This document shows positions 22,400 through 35,222 of a stretch of 64,000 bases of DNA, piece after piece. The translations under genes and the position numbers were made by a program. Numbering within the stretch: position 1 is the first letter of the stretch; the number at the start of each line of letters is the position of its first letter. Source of the stretch: Pleurodeles waltl (taxonomy: Eukaryota > Chordata > Amphibia > Caudata > Salamandridae). Where the stretch lies: assembly GCF_031143425.1 (NCBI RefSeq), contig NC_090446.1:1025189066-1025253065 (forward strand), given 5' to 3'. The notes below the pieces were generated by a model. It searched no databases, was not told where the DNA came from, and was given only the letters and a program-made list of their open reading frames with translations.

Positions 22400-25300
22400 T
22401 CAACAAAAGTGCAAGTGCCTCTTTATGATGAAGTATATCATATCTTATAAACAATGGCTTTGAAATCAAGCGGTGAATCCTGTTAAAATGAAGACAATCA
22501 ATCAGCAAATGAATATTAACATTTTAATTCTGCAAACCACAAGTACAGTTTTTCTCTGCATCTGAAAGAGCTGCACATTATTCTGGCTTTATAGAACAGA
22601 CATTCAAAGTTGCCAGAAATGTTAATAGGATTAGATGTAGCTGGGCGTCAGGGTGTGCAGATAGGTACTGAAATGCCCTCCTGTTTTCGCAAGATTTTAC
22701 CATACTCTTGGCAGAGGGTCTATTCCCTCCATACTCCATATCAGCCAACCTGGACTCTCTTCTACATGCCATTTCTAGGGCCCCCATAATATCTGCTAAC
22801 CTTTTCCTGACCTGCATCGTCCAACTTAATGTGCTCCTAGCTATCTCAGTAGAACATAAAACAAACCAAAGTTTTTCTCAAAATCGAAGGGTTACATTAA
22901 AGGCTACAAAGCTCCAAGCCTGCAAGTCCCCTTCTAGTCTTATTGCCTGGCTCCTTACACTATTTAGGAGGGCTAACAATTTTTTCAAACACTTATTCTC
23001 ACATCTCTCTCAACTAACCTCCATACTTAGGGACAATGGGGGTCATTCTAACTCTGGCGGGCGGCGGAGGCCGCCCGCCAGAGTTCCCCCCTCCAGAATA
23101 CCGCACCGCGGTCATAAGACCGCTGCGGTTATTCTGTGTTTCCCGCTGGGCTGGCGGGCGACCGCCAGAAGGCCGCCCGCCAGCCCAGCGGGAAACCCCT
23201 CCCCACGAGATAGCCGGCTCCGAATGGAGCCGGCGGAGTGGGGAGGGTGCGACGGGTGCAGTTGCACCCGTCGCGAATTTCACTGTCTGCAATGCAGACA
23301 GTGAAATTCAAAGTGGGGCCCTCTTATGGGGGCATTGGCATGGGCACTGCAGGGGCCCCCAGGGGCCCCACAACACCCCATACCGCCATCCTGTTCCTGG
23401 CGGGCGAACCGCCAGGAACAGGATGGCGGTATGGGGTGTCGGAATCCCCATGGCGGCGCAGGATTCCTGAGGGCAGCGGAAAACCGGCGGGAGACCGCCG
23501 GTTTTCCCTTTCTGACCGCGGCCAAACCGCCGCCGTCAGAATGCCCTCAGGAGCACCGCCAGCCTGTTGGCGGTGCTCCCGCCGACCCCGGCCCCGGCGG
23601 TCAAGTACCGCCGGGGTCAGAATCAGCCCCAATATCTCTTCCCCATAAAGACATTGAGTAGGAAGCATTGCATTATAGGCTGTCAAAAGAGGGGTCCAGG
23701 AGGGACACTAAAGGTATTTTAAAAATTAACTGTGTCCCCAATCGTTGCTTATGTAGGGCCTAGGTTAATTGTCTTGTAAATGTCATACTGAGATACTTAT
23801 AAGACAATACCACCTCAACCCTATTATTACCTAACTGCCATTTATACGATTTGACTTTTTTTCCCAAAATGAATTATTTTAGTTTTTTCCAAATTCATTT
23901 TTGTTTTATCAACCTCACAATAATTGTTAAATCTAATCGACTTTCTCTGTACTACTTTGGGTAAATCGAAAATTGCCAAATCCTCTGCATAGAGAAGGCA
24001 CAGTACATATCTACCCCCTATATTTGGGAAGCAGGATGGAATCATTCCAAACACCCCCGAGAGGTCAGCTAGGAACAAAGAAAACAGTGGGGGGGCCAAG
24101 ACACATCCGTGCCTTAATCCCTTCCCTAAAGGTATTCTTCCTGAGAGTGTCCCGTCCAGATCAAGTTCCACTTGGGAGCAGTTTTCGGAATACCATTCCT
24201 GCAGGATTGTCAATAGACATTGGGGGATTCGTTGATGTCTTAATTTAGCCCAAAGTATACTCTGATCTACCAAATAAAAAGCTGAGCTAAAATCAACAAA
24301 ACAGCAGAATAGACACCCAGATGTTTCCTTTGCCTTCTGCCCCAAGGCCCACAAGCTAAAATAATAATCTGTAGCTGAGTGGCCGGAATTAAACCCCCCT
24401 GTTCTATTGGAACCAATGTCTTACCCTCTCTCCAATTTTTCAATGAACTGAGGATGACCTTGGAATACAATTTTGCGCCTACCTCCAGCAGGCTTATCAT
24501 TTAATAATTGCCAAGAATGTTCATCCCAGCTTTTCTGTGAAGGGGTTTAATTATTGCGCCCTTCCAGCTAGCCGGAAATGTACCAGACTTTGTTATTGTT
24601 ATAAAGACTTTAGAGAAATATGTTGCCCACCACACTGGGTTAGACTTGATCACAATAGTTGGAAGATTGTCCAGTCCTGCTGATTTTGTAACATTTAGGG
24701 AGGTTATCAACCTGAATAAGGATTGAACAGAAAACAACTCCAAGACTTCATCACCCAATTCTGGCCAGCTCTTCCTTACTATCATCTCTCTGCCCTTATA
24801 AATATCACTTAAAAAAGTTACACAGGCAGTTTCTAACACCCTTCTTCTTGCTGGAGGGGACCAATTACCACAGCCCCTTTGGACTAGCTTCCAGAACCTT
24901 CTCATATCCTTCTCCTGAAGGGGGCTAATCATAAGGTTCTACTTCGATTGGGTGAAGGCCTTCTTCTTTATCTTAACAAAGGCCCTAGACTCCCTTTTTC
25001 ATAATTATAGGCCTCAATTTCCTCTGATGGAGCCATAGATCACCTCGCCATCCCTGCTTTCCTTAATTCTTGTCTAGCGAGTGCACACTCCTTATCAAAT
25101 CATTGCTGTTTAAAAAGCTGACACAATAAATCCTTTTTTATTTTCTTACTGCAAAGCCTTACTACTGGTACCAAGCGATTCACTACGTCAGTAATGGTTT
25201 TTGAACACCAACCCAGGATTACTTGACCTATGGCCCTATCAGGGTCCATCTCATTAATAATTTGTTACTGCAACAATTGGTCCATATAAATTTCATCTTT

Positions 25301-25800
25301 CGGAACTCTACTGCCATCGGTATCACCCGATCCCTGGGTATTGGTACTGCTGCTATCACCATTTTTAACATTCAGTAATCACTACATCTAGTTCCTAACA
25401 CCTTAAACTTTATACAGAGATCAAAGATCCATGCCTGAATGAATTATAATCAATCGGACACCGCTTGTTCCCATACACAAATGTTTGGGCTGCTGGTAAA
25501 TCCCTCTTGAAATAGCCATTTAGGCATATAAACCCTAGCTCATCAAGGAAGAGTGTCATTTTCCTTTCAAACTTGGATTGAGCACAATTAAGGAAGACTG
25601 CAATTGAGATACCATAGCTCTCTAGCATATCTAAAGCCCCAGCACCAACCTGCCTCGGATTGAGATAAAGATTGAAGTCCTCTAAAAGAAGAATTGGGGG
25701 CCCCTTGGGAGCACTGTTAACCCTACCAGATCCCTCTGGAACACCTCCCGCACCACTTTCTGGACTCTTTCTGGGACTCCACTTGATTTATATAGACATT
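22400..25800 (-). pseudogene. LINE ORF2: APE endonuclease, RT and Cys/His tail
   Basis: Endonuclease pieces lie at 25800-25410: VVNVYINQ near 25790, ELGFICLNGYFKRDLPAAQT and CPIDYN (family IDYV). A pre-RT segment begins near 24930. RT motifs are AGLDNLPTIVIK, FPASWKGAIIKPLHRK, CFVDFSSAFYLVDQ, RHGCVLAPPLF and LLYAEDLAIF, where the catalytic YADD reads YAED. YCEVDKTKMN and KTKIIHFGKK follow. After the MITE, the tail near 22820-22480 ends in a Cys-Cys-His-Cys-like motif (CTCG…IHLLIDC). Multiple frame breaks show an inactive copy. Confidence 0.83.
23038..23630. mobile_element. Hairpin-chain MITE, Harbinger ends, AAT duplication
   Basis: Left end GGGGGTCATTCTAACTCTGG and right-end complement GGGGCTGATTCTGACCCCGG match the termini of the complete Harbinger at 38458-48213. 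AAT at 23035-23037 and 23631-23633 is the target duplication. Almost the whole interior is a string of separate short palindromes with tight loops, including one with about 30-bp arms (CCATCCTGTTCCTGGCGG and complement, near 23380-23440). GC-rich and CGG-rich, unlike the AT-rich flanks. No coding capacity. Confidence 0.9.
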
Positions 25801-25816
25801 GACAACTACTAGATTC

Positions 25817-27200
25817 TTATGCCTTTTGACCCTCCCAGTCAACGCTTAAAGGGATAAACCTATTGCATAGAGGAATCTGATCTGTCAATTTCTTACTTGG
25901 CTTAAACGGAATAGTTACTTTTAAGCGCCCATGATTAAACTCCACCAACCGGGCCCGGGACAGACTTGCCTCACCCCTTGTCACCAAATGAAGCTGTTCC
26001 TTACTTAGGTCAGTGTAGTTTGCCAACCAGGAAAGTTCAGGGCGGGGAGGTTCTACTTCATTTGCCCGCACTATCCTAAATCCCAATTTGTTATGAGCAT
26101 CACTGGTCTTTAATACCAAATCTACAAAAACAGAAGAACTAAAATTAATTTTTGGTACTTCTCTACCTGCTCTGGACTGGTTGATGGCCACATACTCAAT
26201 AACTCTTGATGCAACCTCCTCCAGTACTTTACAAGAAGCAAATGCAGTCAAAACACTGGACCTATTTAGTGGCTTCCATGTATCCACTTTGTCCCTTTAC
26301 GGCTCACCTCCAAACACACATATTTTACCCTTGGTTTATTACAGGTAGGGTATACCTGTCCTAGGGCTAAGTCTACTTCTAGCAGCCGGGAGGCTACCAG
26401 AACGTCGCTTTCTCACTTCTTAGAGCTCCTTACACCCTGGCAGGAAAGCTTCAATTTCTTGGTCTTATGATTGACAACTCTTTCCCTCTTGGCCCTACAA
26501 CCCTTTGGAAGTTTTGCAGAGGCCACCAGACCCTGACCTTTGAGCCTTTTTATCACCGCCCTCTTCACTAGGTCTACACCTACTATTCGCTGATTCTTTG
26601 TAGGGGTACGCAATACTGCTTGAGCTTATCTGTACTTTAGAATAAAAGATCCTACTTTTGAGTCCCTTTCTCCCCTTTAATTGACCCAACCACCAACTCA
26701 TGCCCCACCCATGATTCCATCTCCTCACCAGCATTGGTCATTTGGATACATATACTGACGGGCAACTATGCTCCTCTTGCGCATAGGCACCTTGTCACTC
26801 TCAAATTGGGGAACTACTGGTCTTACCAATGAGGGCATACAAGAATGAATTGCTTTTAATTAATTCTGACAAAATCTTATTTAACAACCCATCCTCCACT
26901 CCCAGTGATTTGTTTGCAGCAAGAGAAGCTTTGAATAGACCATGTAGTGTTTTCTGCATTAACAGCAGAACGTTCAACATTGAGGAAGGGCTTGACATTA
27001 GGAAATCAATACTTGCCGCTGACATAGCCAATGTCCTGTGGTTGCCACCATGGGGTCCCCAGCCAAATATATCAGGTGCTACCGACTGCACTCTCTTCAG
27101 CTGGTCATTCATAAGTTCTTCCATACCTAATGTCAGTCCTTCTGCACTCACTTCTGCCTCTGTCCCCTCGTCCAAGCTCGCAAAACTTCACTCTGTGGGG
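25817..27200 (-). pseudogene. LINE ORF1 fragments
   Basis: Three minus-strand open segments (27175-26801, 26613-26413, 26287-25817) in the position of ORF1. The first looks helical. The second is Lys/Arg-rich. The third contains ASCKVLEEVASRVIEYVA and LRIVRAN-type sequence. No zinc knuckle or named domain was recognised, so the call depends on position upstream of ORF2. Confidence 0.55.
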
Positions 27201-28150
27201 TGAAACAAACATGGGGAGGAAGAAAGCCGTGGATGAATCACACCTAAGGTTTCAAGAAGGTCCAACATTTCCTTCCCTCGTGATTCCACCAACTCCTGGC
27301 AACCACCCATGGAGCAACCACATAACCCATATTAGAGTCTGGCAGAATGGGGGTTTAAAGTGCTTTCCCATGAAGTCTTTAATTGAAACAGCCATTGATT
27401 GTGCTGACGACTGCACTTTAACCACTACTGGGGTACCACCGGCTCCAATTTGAATTTCTTCTCCATTGAAGAAGTCCCAGGATCTCCTATTGGCAGTACA
27501 GCTTCTCTCCTCTCATAAACTCTCCTGCCTTTACTTGCTCCCACCGTTTTTACACCTTTCTTCTTTACAAGAGACAAATCTAAGGCAAACTCATGCCAAT
27601 TGCAAACCAGAAAACTGTTGTTAATTGTTAACAGTTATTAAAAAAAGCACTTACCTCCCCCTCCTGCCACTAACAGTCTTCAGCTGTAGAGTGCTGCAGC
27701 ACCGCAACCACCCTCTTTCCGCTATTCGTGGGCCCAAACATAGCTTTTCTGTGGCTTCAAACGACTAACAGGGAATCTACACAGGGGTATCCAACACCCC
27801 CTGCAAAACAGGGGGTCCCTACACTGCTCAAGCCACATCCCACTCCTTGCCAATGGATCCGGTTCAGCAACGACACTGCGCATAAATCCAGAAAATAGCG
27901 AGTTCAGTACTTCAATTTGAGTGCTGGAGCCACCTCCGGATTAACCACAAATTTCGGGCTCACAATTAAGGCTCAATTTGGGCTCGCACACCTTGCTCAC
28001 CAGGGGATGCCCAAAAGTGGTCAAAAGCAGTGCCCAAAGTTGGAGCACAGAGTTGAATGCTGAAATTCTCCTCCAGGACACAGCCGGTGGGTGGGGGTGG
28101 TGGGCAGGCACAAGCACGGACTACGCACACACATAGCACATCAGCACAAG

Positions 28151-30310
28151 CGTCAGCCAGAGGGAGGCCAATCCAAAAACTGCTCTAATGGCCAGCCAAG
28201 CATTCTTTGTATCATGTCAAGTGTCTTCTGTGATGAACACTCCCTGAAATTTTCCACCTTAGAAGATGTCTTAGGATCTGAGACACCGTTGAAATTGGGA
28301 AGAGAATTTAAGTCGGATTGAAGGAAAAAAGGAATCATATATTTTAAAGATTTTTGTATAGAAAAGGAAGCCAGGTTTTGATGGAATTCTTTGGATGGAG
28401 AAATATAGTTAGAGCAGGCAGTGGATGCAAGAACCTTTTTGACTACAGAAATGACAGTCTTAGAAGAGTTGGAGGTTCTATTGATTCTCACTCATGGTAC
28501 AATTGAGGGTAAAGCCATGGAAGGCATATGTTACTGCATGACAAATACTGAACAGAATTATTGTTTTTAGGAAATAATTGATGAAGTTCTCACAAATGTC
28601 ATACACAGTGTGTTTCTCCAACTTGAATCTGAGGGACTGCGGTTGCGGTCACTAACCATCAAATTATTCTACTCTGAATTGCAAACAGAACAAAGCATGT
28701 CCCCTTCCATTTGCAATTTGAAGAGGGTTTCAAATGCTCTTTTTGTCACAATTCACTCCCTGCGCACTCGTGAGCATCACGAGGGGGAAAATTGTGGATC
28801 TTTTGAATGCTCTAATAAGCTTCCAGACCTTCCCCTGCATGCATATCCTGACGTCCTCACATTTGGACACTTTTTGCTGATTACCATCCATTCTCAATCC
28901 ATCCTGGGTTTTGTGGAAGCCACTCTGCTCATGCTTGGAATTCCATTACCTAGTATCCCCTACGCACTGCTTTGTCTCCACCCCTATAGGCCAAGGATGG
29001 GTGGAGGAATTCTGCACACCTGTTGCTGGCTGATGCTACCCTGCTCACACCTCATGCATATGATTACTGTGAGCCCTTTTAAGCCTTAGCTCCCTTCAGC
29101 CCAGTGTTGGTCATTGTAGCTGTTTTCTGGAATGATCGACCCTTGTTTCCTGAAGTTTCTGAGCCATAGTTATTCCATGTTCGTTTTCCAGAGCCTTAGT
29201 TCTCCCTCCCTTATTTCCAGAGCTTTTATTTTAATTTCCTGAGTGTCTGAGCCATAGTTCTTCCTTGTTCCTGTTCCTGAGCAGTAGTTATTCCTTATTC
29301 CTGAGCTGTACTTTTTCCTAAGCTGTAGCTATCCTTATTCCTTTTCCTGAGCTGTAGCAAATCTGTGCCTGAACGAATACTCCCCGCATTGCTACCTTGT
29401 CTTCTGAGCCTTAGCACATCCTTGTTCTGAACTAGCTCTCTCTGCAGTGCTACTTGACTCCTGAGCCTCAGCTATTTCTTGTTCTTTGAACTATTTCTGC
29501 CTGCTGTGTTTCCTTGTTTCCTTTATTCCTGCACCAGAACTTATTGTGCTCCCTTGAATCCTCTCCTCCTCTATTTCCCTTTTCCCAGTCTTTGTCGTTC
29601 TTCTTCCAGTTCCTAGTTGGTTGTTTTCCTGCTGTCTTGCTTCTAGTTTCTGTGTATGTTTGTTACTTGTTTTCCTGCCAAGGGTGCCCTTGTTTTCCCT
29701 ACTTTCCTGTTAAGAACTCCTCCTTCCTAGCTCCTTGTCTATTGTGGTTGTATTTAGTTCTACACCCTTGCTGTTAATGCCCTGCATCTTCCTGTTTGAT
29801 CATCAGGATCCGTGGGCTCAGCTGACAACCTAGGTGGTGTTTCTTGTTCACTGTGAGTATTGTCGTTCAGTTACTTTTCACAACATCACCATAGGGGTCA
29901 GCTCCACAGACCCTGCCTTTGCATGTATATCCAATATATAGGTATTAGCAGTCAGAATCTGTAACAGCAATTGTGGGTGAGGAACTGACTGAGCTTCAGT
30001 CTTACCGTGTGGAGCTCCTGTGTGCTTTATCCCACATTCCGTTTATTGTTTATGCTGTTAAATAAATGTCTTGCACGTTTGTCCTGGGGGTTAGTCTGGG
30101 TGCCACATTGCCTCTTGAATGCCTGTTCTTTCTGAGTCTTAACTTTCTTATTCCTTTGAATAGAGCTACCCCTTTGGATCCTCTCTATCCTCTGCCTCTC
30201 TGTGTGATCTTGGAGATCTCTGTACCAGTATTCTGCCTTCTTTGTCTTCCCTGCCACCAGTCTAGCCAGTACCCCTCCGACAGTTCCTGACACTTTTATG
30301 AGACACAAAG
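28151..30310. other. Anonymous region, possible old LTR-like sequence
   Basis: A 112-codon minus-strand frame (28491-28153) shows no recognisable domain. From 29080 to 29480 there is a degenerate tandem series of CCTGAGC-TAG-TATTCC type units. An AATAAA sits at about 30060, and the tract ends near CAGTTCCTGACA (about 30292). This is compatible with a decayed LTR, but no terminal duplication was identified. Confidence 0.3.
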
Positions 30311-31620
30311 ACTCCATAATATATATTTTGTAGTCACAACCCTATCATTTTGCTAATTGCAGACCTTTTATCTCTCTCTTGCAGGTTCCAGATTTCATCC
30401 TCTGTGACGGTCTTGCTGTCTTTTCCTTCCTCTATTTTATGATCTGTGTTTTTCCCTCTCCGGCTCCCAGTGAATACCTGATGCAGAAAATGTAGTGCTG
30501 GCTCCCAAAAATAAGTACTGTTAGCCCACATAAGGCTCAGATTAAGCACTAGCAAAATACCTTTTGGTATCAGGCTCATAGTTTATATGAATTCACTGAG
30601 ATCCACTACTTTCAAAATGCCTCAGCACAGAGATGTGCAAAAATCCCTGGGAGTAAAAGTGTTAATATGCTCAGGGGTTCACATACATTATTTTGCAACC
30701 AGTATGCAAAACTTTGAGTACGAATCTCTAAGCAATGAAAACTAGTAATGGTTAGTTGGGGTGTGGTTACCTCCTGAGAATATGGCTGCCACTGCACAAG
30801 CAATTATTTTCCATTGCTTTCTCCATCAAAAGCAATCATCAAACCTTTTATCTGACAGCATGCATCAAGGAAAAATGAGCACTTAATAAACAAGTTGAGT
30901 GATAACTAGCAAACAACCAATCTGTTGTTTGACTGCTCAACTCCGACTTCTGTCTTAAACAAAATGGCAGCTAGCTAAACAAAGGAGATAAGTGGAAGTG
31001 ATCTCATCACAACAAATAAATGAGGACCAAAATCCTTCCGCAGCAATTACATCTGAACTACCAGGAAATGGCCAGCATCAGTGTAGAACTGGGTGAAGTT
31101 AAACTGCATCTGGTGGAGGATTTTCTACACAAATTTCACCACTGGGGTCCTCATCACATACACCAATGAGTTCTGTATCTGCAGCTGTCTAATACTTTTG
31201 TCCTGTCATCCTGGATCACTACATTGACCACTACACTGCTGTTCCTTACCTGTCATCCTCTGCTGCTCTAAGGCCTGATCTCCTAAGCCTTAGTATTCAC
31301 TTGGCCCACCTGAGCTGTAATTCACCACTCCAGAAGTTGCACCAATAGAGATTATATCCTACCAAGTAGTCCTACCAACCTGTCTATGCGAGCCACTACT
31401 GTGGAGGGTAGATAGCTCAGTGCAGACCATAACTAAACACTCAAAATCTGATTGCTTACCAGGCCATAATGGTCTCCCAAACAATTAATTTCAACACAAT
31501 TTAGATATTTGGGTGCCACCCCATCAAGCCTATTTGCCTATGTGTTTGAAACTCAGACAGTTTCTAGATCATGGTAGCAGTCTATCCTACATCTTATCTT
31601 TAAGAAAAGTGGCAAAAGTC
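30311..31620. other. No gene seen
   Basis: Mixed-composition sequence with only short unsupported open frames. Nothing recognisable as coding, RNA gene or terminal repeat. Confidence 0.5.
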
Positions 31621-32885
31621 TATCCTAAATCTTATCTTCAAGAATGGTAACCCTTTTGTGCCCTCGAATTACAGGCAGATTGCACTATTTTATGTAGAAG
31701 CCAAATATTATGCCAGAAATATTTTAAAAGAGTGACAATCTTGGCTAGAAAACCATAATTTGATATCAACTATTCAAACAGGCTTCACAGGGAGGGGCTT
31801 GTAAAACATCTGGTAATATCCATAGTCTCTCATTGCTAATACATGCAACAGTTGATGTAAAAAGGCATAGCCTGTTCACTTGTTTTATAGATTTTTAGTA
31901 GGGCCTTTCATGGAGTGGACGCTGAATTCTCTGATCCAACATTTTCAGTCATTGTGCTGGAACACTTGGGTTCAAGTCGGACTTGCACATAATGAGCATA
32001 TCTCTAGAAAAATATAAACTAATCGAGGGCCCTGCAACCCTGCTTTTCATTTTACACATAGTAGACTTGCACGAAGCCATTAAGGTTCAAGGGTGCCATC
32101 TCCCAAGCTTGCTTCATTTCCTTTTCAGTCTCAGAAATATGAAAATGACACAGTGATCTTATATCACACAACTGCTGGTCTCCAGAAAGCCTTTAAAGCT
32201 TTGAATGCCTATAATTCTGTCAATAAATTAATAATTAATACATATAAATCTGTTGTGCTAGTCTTTAGCAACAAATACTGTAACAAATACTGTAAGTTGA
32301 GCAGGTGGCAAATTGGGGAGGCCACCGCAGAGAGACAAGGCGAGAACTGTTATGTGGGCATTTGGTTTGATGACTAACGATCCCCTAGAGAACATCTGGA
32401 ACACAAAGTCTAAAGCTGCTGTGGTCACCCATTACATCAAAAGTCTATATAAGAACTTAGAATCATCTTTGTTAGGACCTTTACTAACAGAGATAGGAGC
32501 AAGATTTTTGCCTGCAATGAATTATCGTTTGGTGGTGTTTCCAAGCAATAAGGCACGTGGCTTAATCATTCTTATTCTACCTTACTTAAGCATAGTTTTC
32601 CTCTTTATAACTCTGTAAGCCAATCTCATTTTAGACTGGAATTCAATTTACCATAGCCATCATTAAAGCTGGTGCCTCAGTTTTTAGTTAATTGCGACAC
32701 ACTGAGAAATGCCAGGTCTGTTAAGGCTGCGATCTGGAGTGCTGTATTATCAGCCTCAGCCGGCTTTGATCCCTGGAAAGATAATACCACAAACACACAC
32801 ACTCCAACTGGAAGTTTTGGGTCTTTACTTCTCTCAGCTAAACAGTTTAAGAAGGTGGCCAAAACGCAACTGAAACTGTATTAAC
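31620..32885 (+). pseudogene. Decayed LINE RT fragment
   Basis: Readable RT scraps in several frames: a NYRQIALLY-like start near 31665, LISTIQTGFTGRG near 31765, then a YADD-equivalent mutated to YENDTVILYHTTAGLQKAF near 32130. After that come VNKLIINTYKSVVLVFSN and a C-terminal stretch ending near 32884. Many stops. The clade cannot be fixed. Confidence 0.65.
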
Positions 32886-32889
32886 TTAC

Positions 32890-33245
32890 ACAATGGATTG
32901 GGGCAGGGTGGGGCGGTGCGGTGCGTGGCAGGGGGGAGTGGGGAGAATTTTGAAAAAAAAAGTAAAAAAATAAAACTTACCTGCTCCACACCGCGCCTCT
33001 CTCCCTCGTCGCTCCAGGCAGGCACAGGCTCCCAGCCAATCCTGAGGCTGCTCAGAGCAGCCTCAGGATTGGCTGGAAGTGCCCAGCCAGGGCACTCCCA
33101 GGCAGACTGGGAGCCTCCGCAGGCTCAGTTGCCGGGCTGGAGAGAGCCCTGTGCGCATGTGTGTTTGCACTCCCCTCATCTTTGTCATACCCCATGGTCC
33201 CGCCCCTTTAACAACCAAACAATAATAAACATCAGTGTCAGACAC
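32890..33245. repeat. GC-rich repeat-like segment with perfect hairpin
   Basis: G-rich start, poly-A tracts, then a GC-rich block. It contains an exact inverted repeat at 33032-33076: 21-bp arms beginning CCAGCCAATCCTGAGGCTGC with a 3-nt loop. It directly follows the LINE fragment. Possibly a SINE or MITE of unknown family. Confidence 0.5.
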
Positions 33246-34744
33246 CAGCTATCACATACGCAGTGCCATGTACAATAATCCCATTGAGAGAGAACGCAAT
33301 GGCTTGGGTACCAAACAATAAAGGGAGCAACATCAGAAGCATCCAGATCTAACTAAAGCCAGTCACCAAAATACCTTAATCAGTTACACAGAAGCCAGAA
33401 ACGGAAACAAGAAGACTTAGATACCAGTTTTAAAATCTGAGACTTGGTGGCAACAGCTAACATTGCCTTTCATTGTCTGCAATCACAACGCACCCACCTA
33501 TTGTCAGGGAACTAGTTGAACGTTGTACAAGGCTAAGTAACATGTGTTACTTGCTCTCAGCAGGGACAGGGGTATTCAGGAGAAGAGGATTAGGACATAC
33601 AAAGAGAAGAAGAAAAGTGTACAATGGAAATAATAGAAAGACCATCTTAAAGGACAGTTTGTGTGCTCCTAGGAAAGTGATGTCTCTATGAGATGAAAAT
33701 ATCTTATAAGAAAACAAGAAGAAGCATAATTTTGCAGAGTTCAGGGAGACACCCAGCAGGACTTATGGAGAAAGAGTGCTGAGTGTGTCTCTTTGCCAGA
33801 GGCACAAGCAGCGGAATCTAACTTTTATGCATAGTAATAGCAATGTTACTCAAGATTATAACTCACACACAAGAATGGACAATAGGGATCAGACCAGGGA
33901 ACAAAGAAACAGAAACTGAACTCAAGAAAAAAAGAGGACTGGGATCAGGAACAGGACTGAGTCAAAAATAGGACTGGATTGGAATATGTAGAACTATAAA
34001 TATTGTAAATAAGTCTGGAAATCTAGGACATGATATAATATGCAGTCAGAACAAGAACACAGAACACAAGACAAGGAAACTGCATATACAAGACAGTCCT
34101 AACTAGGACCATGACATTGACAGGAACAAATAGGCAGGATAACAAGAGGCAGAAAACAGACACAAATAATGAGTCAGAATATAAAAATGGACTCAACTAG
34201 CAATCGAGGCAGAAAGAAAAGAGAAAGTAAGTAGCTCAAAGCTCCGGAGAAGAGACTTGGGAAGGAAAAGACCAGGAAAACTAGGTGGCTTGAAACCGAA
34301 ACAGTAAAGCCTACAACAGAGTGTGGATTAGAGACAGCAGTGAGAAAAGAGCACAAGGCTGGTATAAAAGAGCCAGAATGGCTATGGAATCCAGTAGCCA
34401 AAATATAAGACAACCACCACTGGGACATGATCGTGGCAGGTTTTCGAGGTAGAAGTGACTACAAGGACCGGGCTGCATCAGGAAGGCAGTGTGAAAACCT
34501 GGACAGGGATATGAAGTTTTTCTGGGAATTCAAGATATAGATGTGTACATAATCCTATGCAGGTTTAAAGTCAGGACCCCAGAGGGCCTTCTGCAAACTA
34601 CAAGTGGCAACATAAAAAGACATGACAGTGATTTAAGAGATAAAAATGGTTCAATAACATACTAAACAATAACATCCAGACCCAGAATATTCAGGTAAAA
34701 GCAAAGAGAACAATGGCACTTCATTGGAACTAATATTACAAAGG
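33246..34744. other. No gene seen; purine-rich tract
   Basis: Strongly purine-rich on the plus strand from 33700 to 34440 (pyrimidine-rich on the minus strand). It could be an old LTR or UTR fragment in reverse, but no ends or domains are identifiable. Confidence 0.4.
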
Positions 34745-34752
34745 CTGAATAA

Positions 34753-35214
34753 TAGGGGTGGGTGATAAATTCTGCTCTGCTAGCCGAGTTGACAGAATTT
34801 TAGCCATTAGTTCCAAAGGTTTTTTTTGCGTGCAGTTCCCCAATGGTAAGTTGGTGAGTGTAAGCAAAATTTTGTCTCCCCTAGCTCGATTTTCAGCCGC
34901 TAGCAGGGCACACAGGGAGATTTTGCCAACGCAGGCAGTCATGACCATTCGTGGTCAGAAAGCTGCTGTTTGAGTAGAAAATTTACTTGAGCTGCAGCAA
35001 AATCAACTCAAAAAGCAGCACCTTCTGGTGCACCGCATGGTGCAATTCGTACTGATTTTCAGTACAAAACAAGCTACCTTACCTAAAAATCAGCACAAGC
35101 ATTGCGATGTGCCTATTTCCCCTCATTCGAGGAACTTCCCGGAATCCTGCAGAGTTTTCATGTAACTCCACAGAATTCTGTGCAGTGAAACTCTGGGAAT
35201 TCCACCCACCCCTA
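34753..35214. mobile_element. hAT-type MITE with 8-bp duplication
   Basis: Terminal inverted repeat TAGGGGTGGGTG at the left, with complement CACCCACCCCTA at the right. Flanks CTGAATAA (34745-34752) and CTGAATAC (35215-35222) match at 7 of 8 bases, fitting the 8-bp duplication of hAT elements. 462 bp, with internal inverted similarity near both ends. Non-coding. Confidence 0.8.
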
Positions 35215-35222
35215 CTGAATAC

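Larger units (their letters stand above)
22167..28150 (-). mobile_element. Reverse-strand non-LTR retrotransposon (LINE), decayed
   Basis: On the minus strand it reads 5' region, ORF1 fragments (27200-25817), ORF2 endonuclease, RT and C-terminal Cys/His motif, then an A/T-rich 3' end near 22170. It carries a nested MITE at 23038-23630; removing that MITE brings the two ORF2 parts together (…GEEI then LSLSMEV). The clade is uncertain. The 5' limit is only approximate. Confidence 0.8.

Noticed and set aside
23036..23686. Overlapping GC-rich frames on both strands of the hairpin MITE
   Set aside because: The palindromes open frames on both strands symmetrically. There is no protein signature.
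28153..28491. 112-codon minus-strand frame as a gene
   Set aside because: No recognisable domain, no splice or start evidence, adjacent to a decayed LINE. It could be chance or an ORF1 remnant.
28598..30292. Solo LTR
   Set aside because: TG...CA-like limits, AATAAA and degenerate internal repeats are suggestive, but there is no target duplication or second copy in the window to support it; described only as a possible region.
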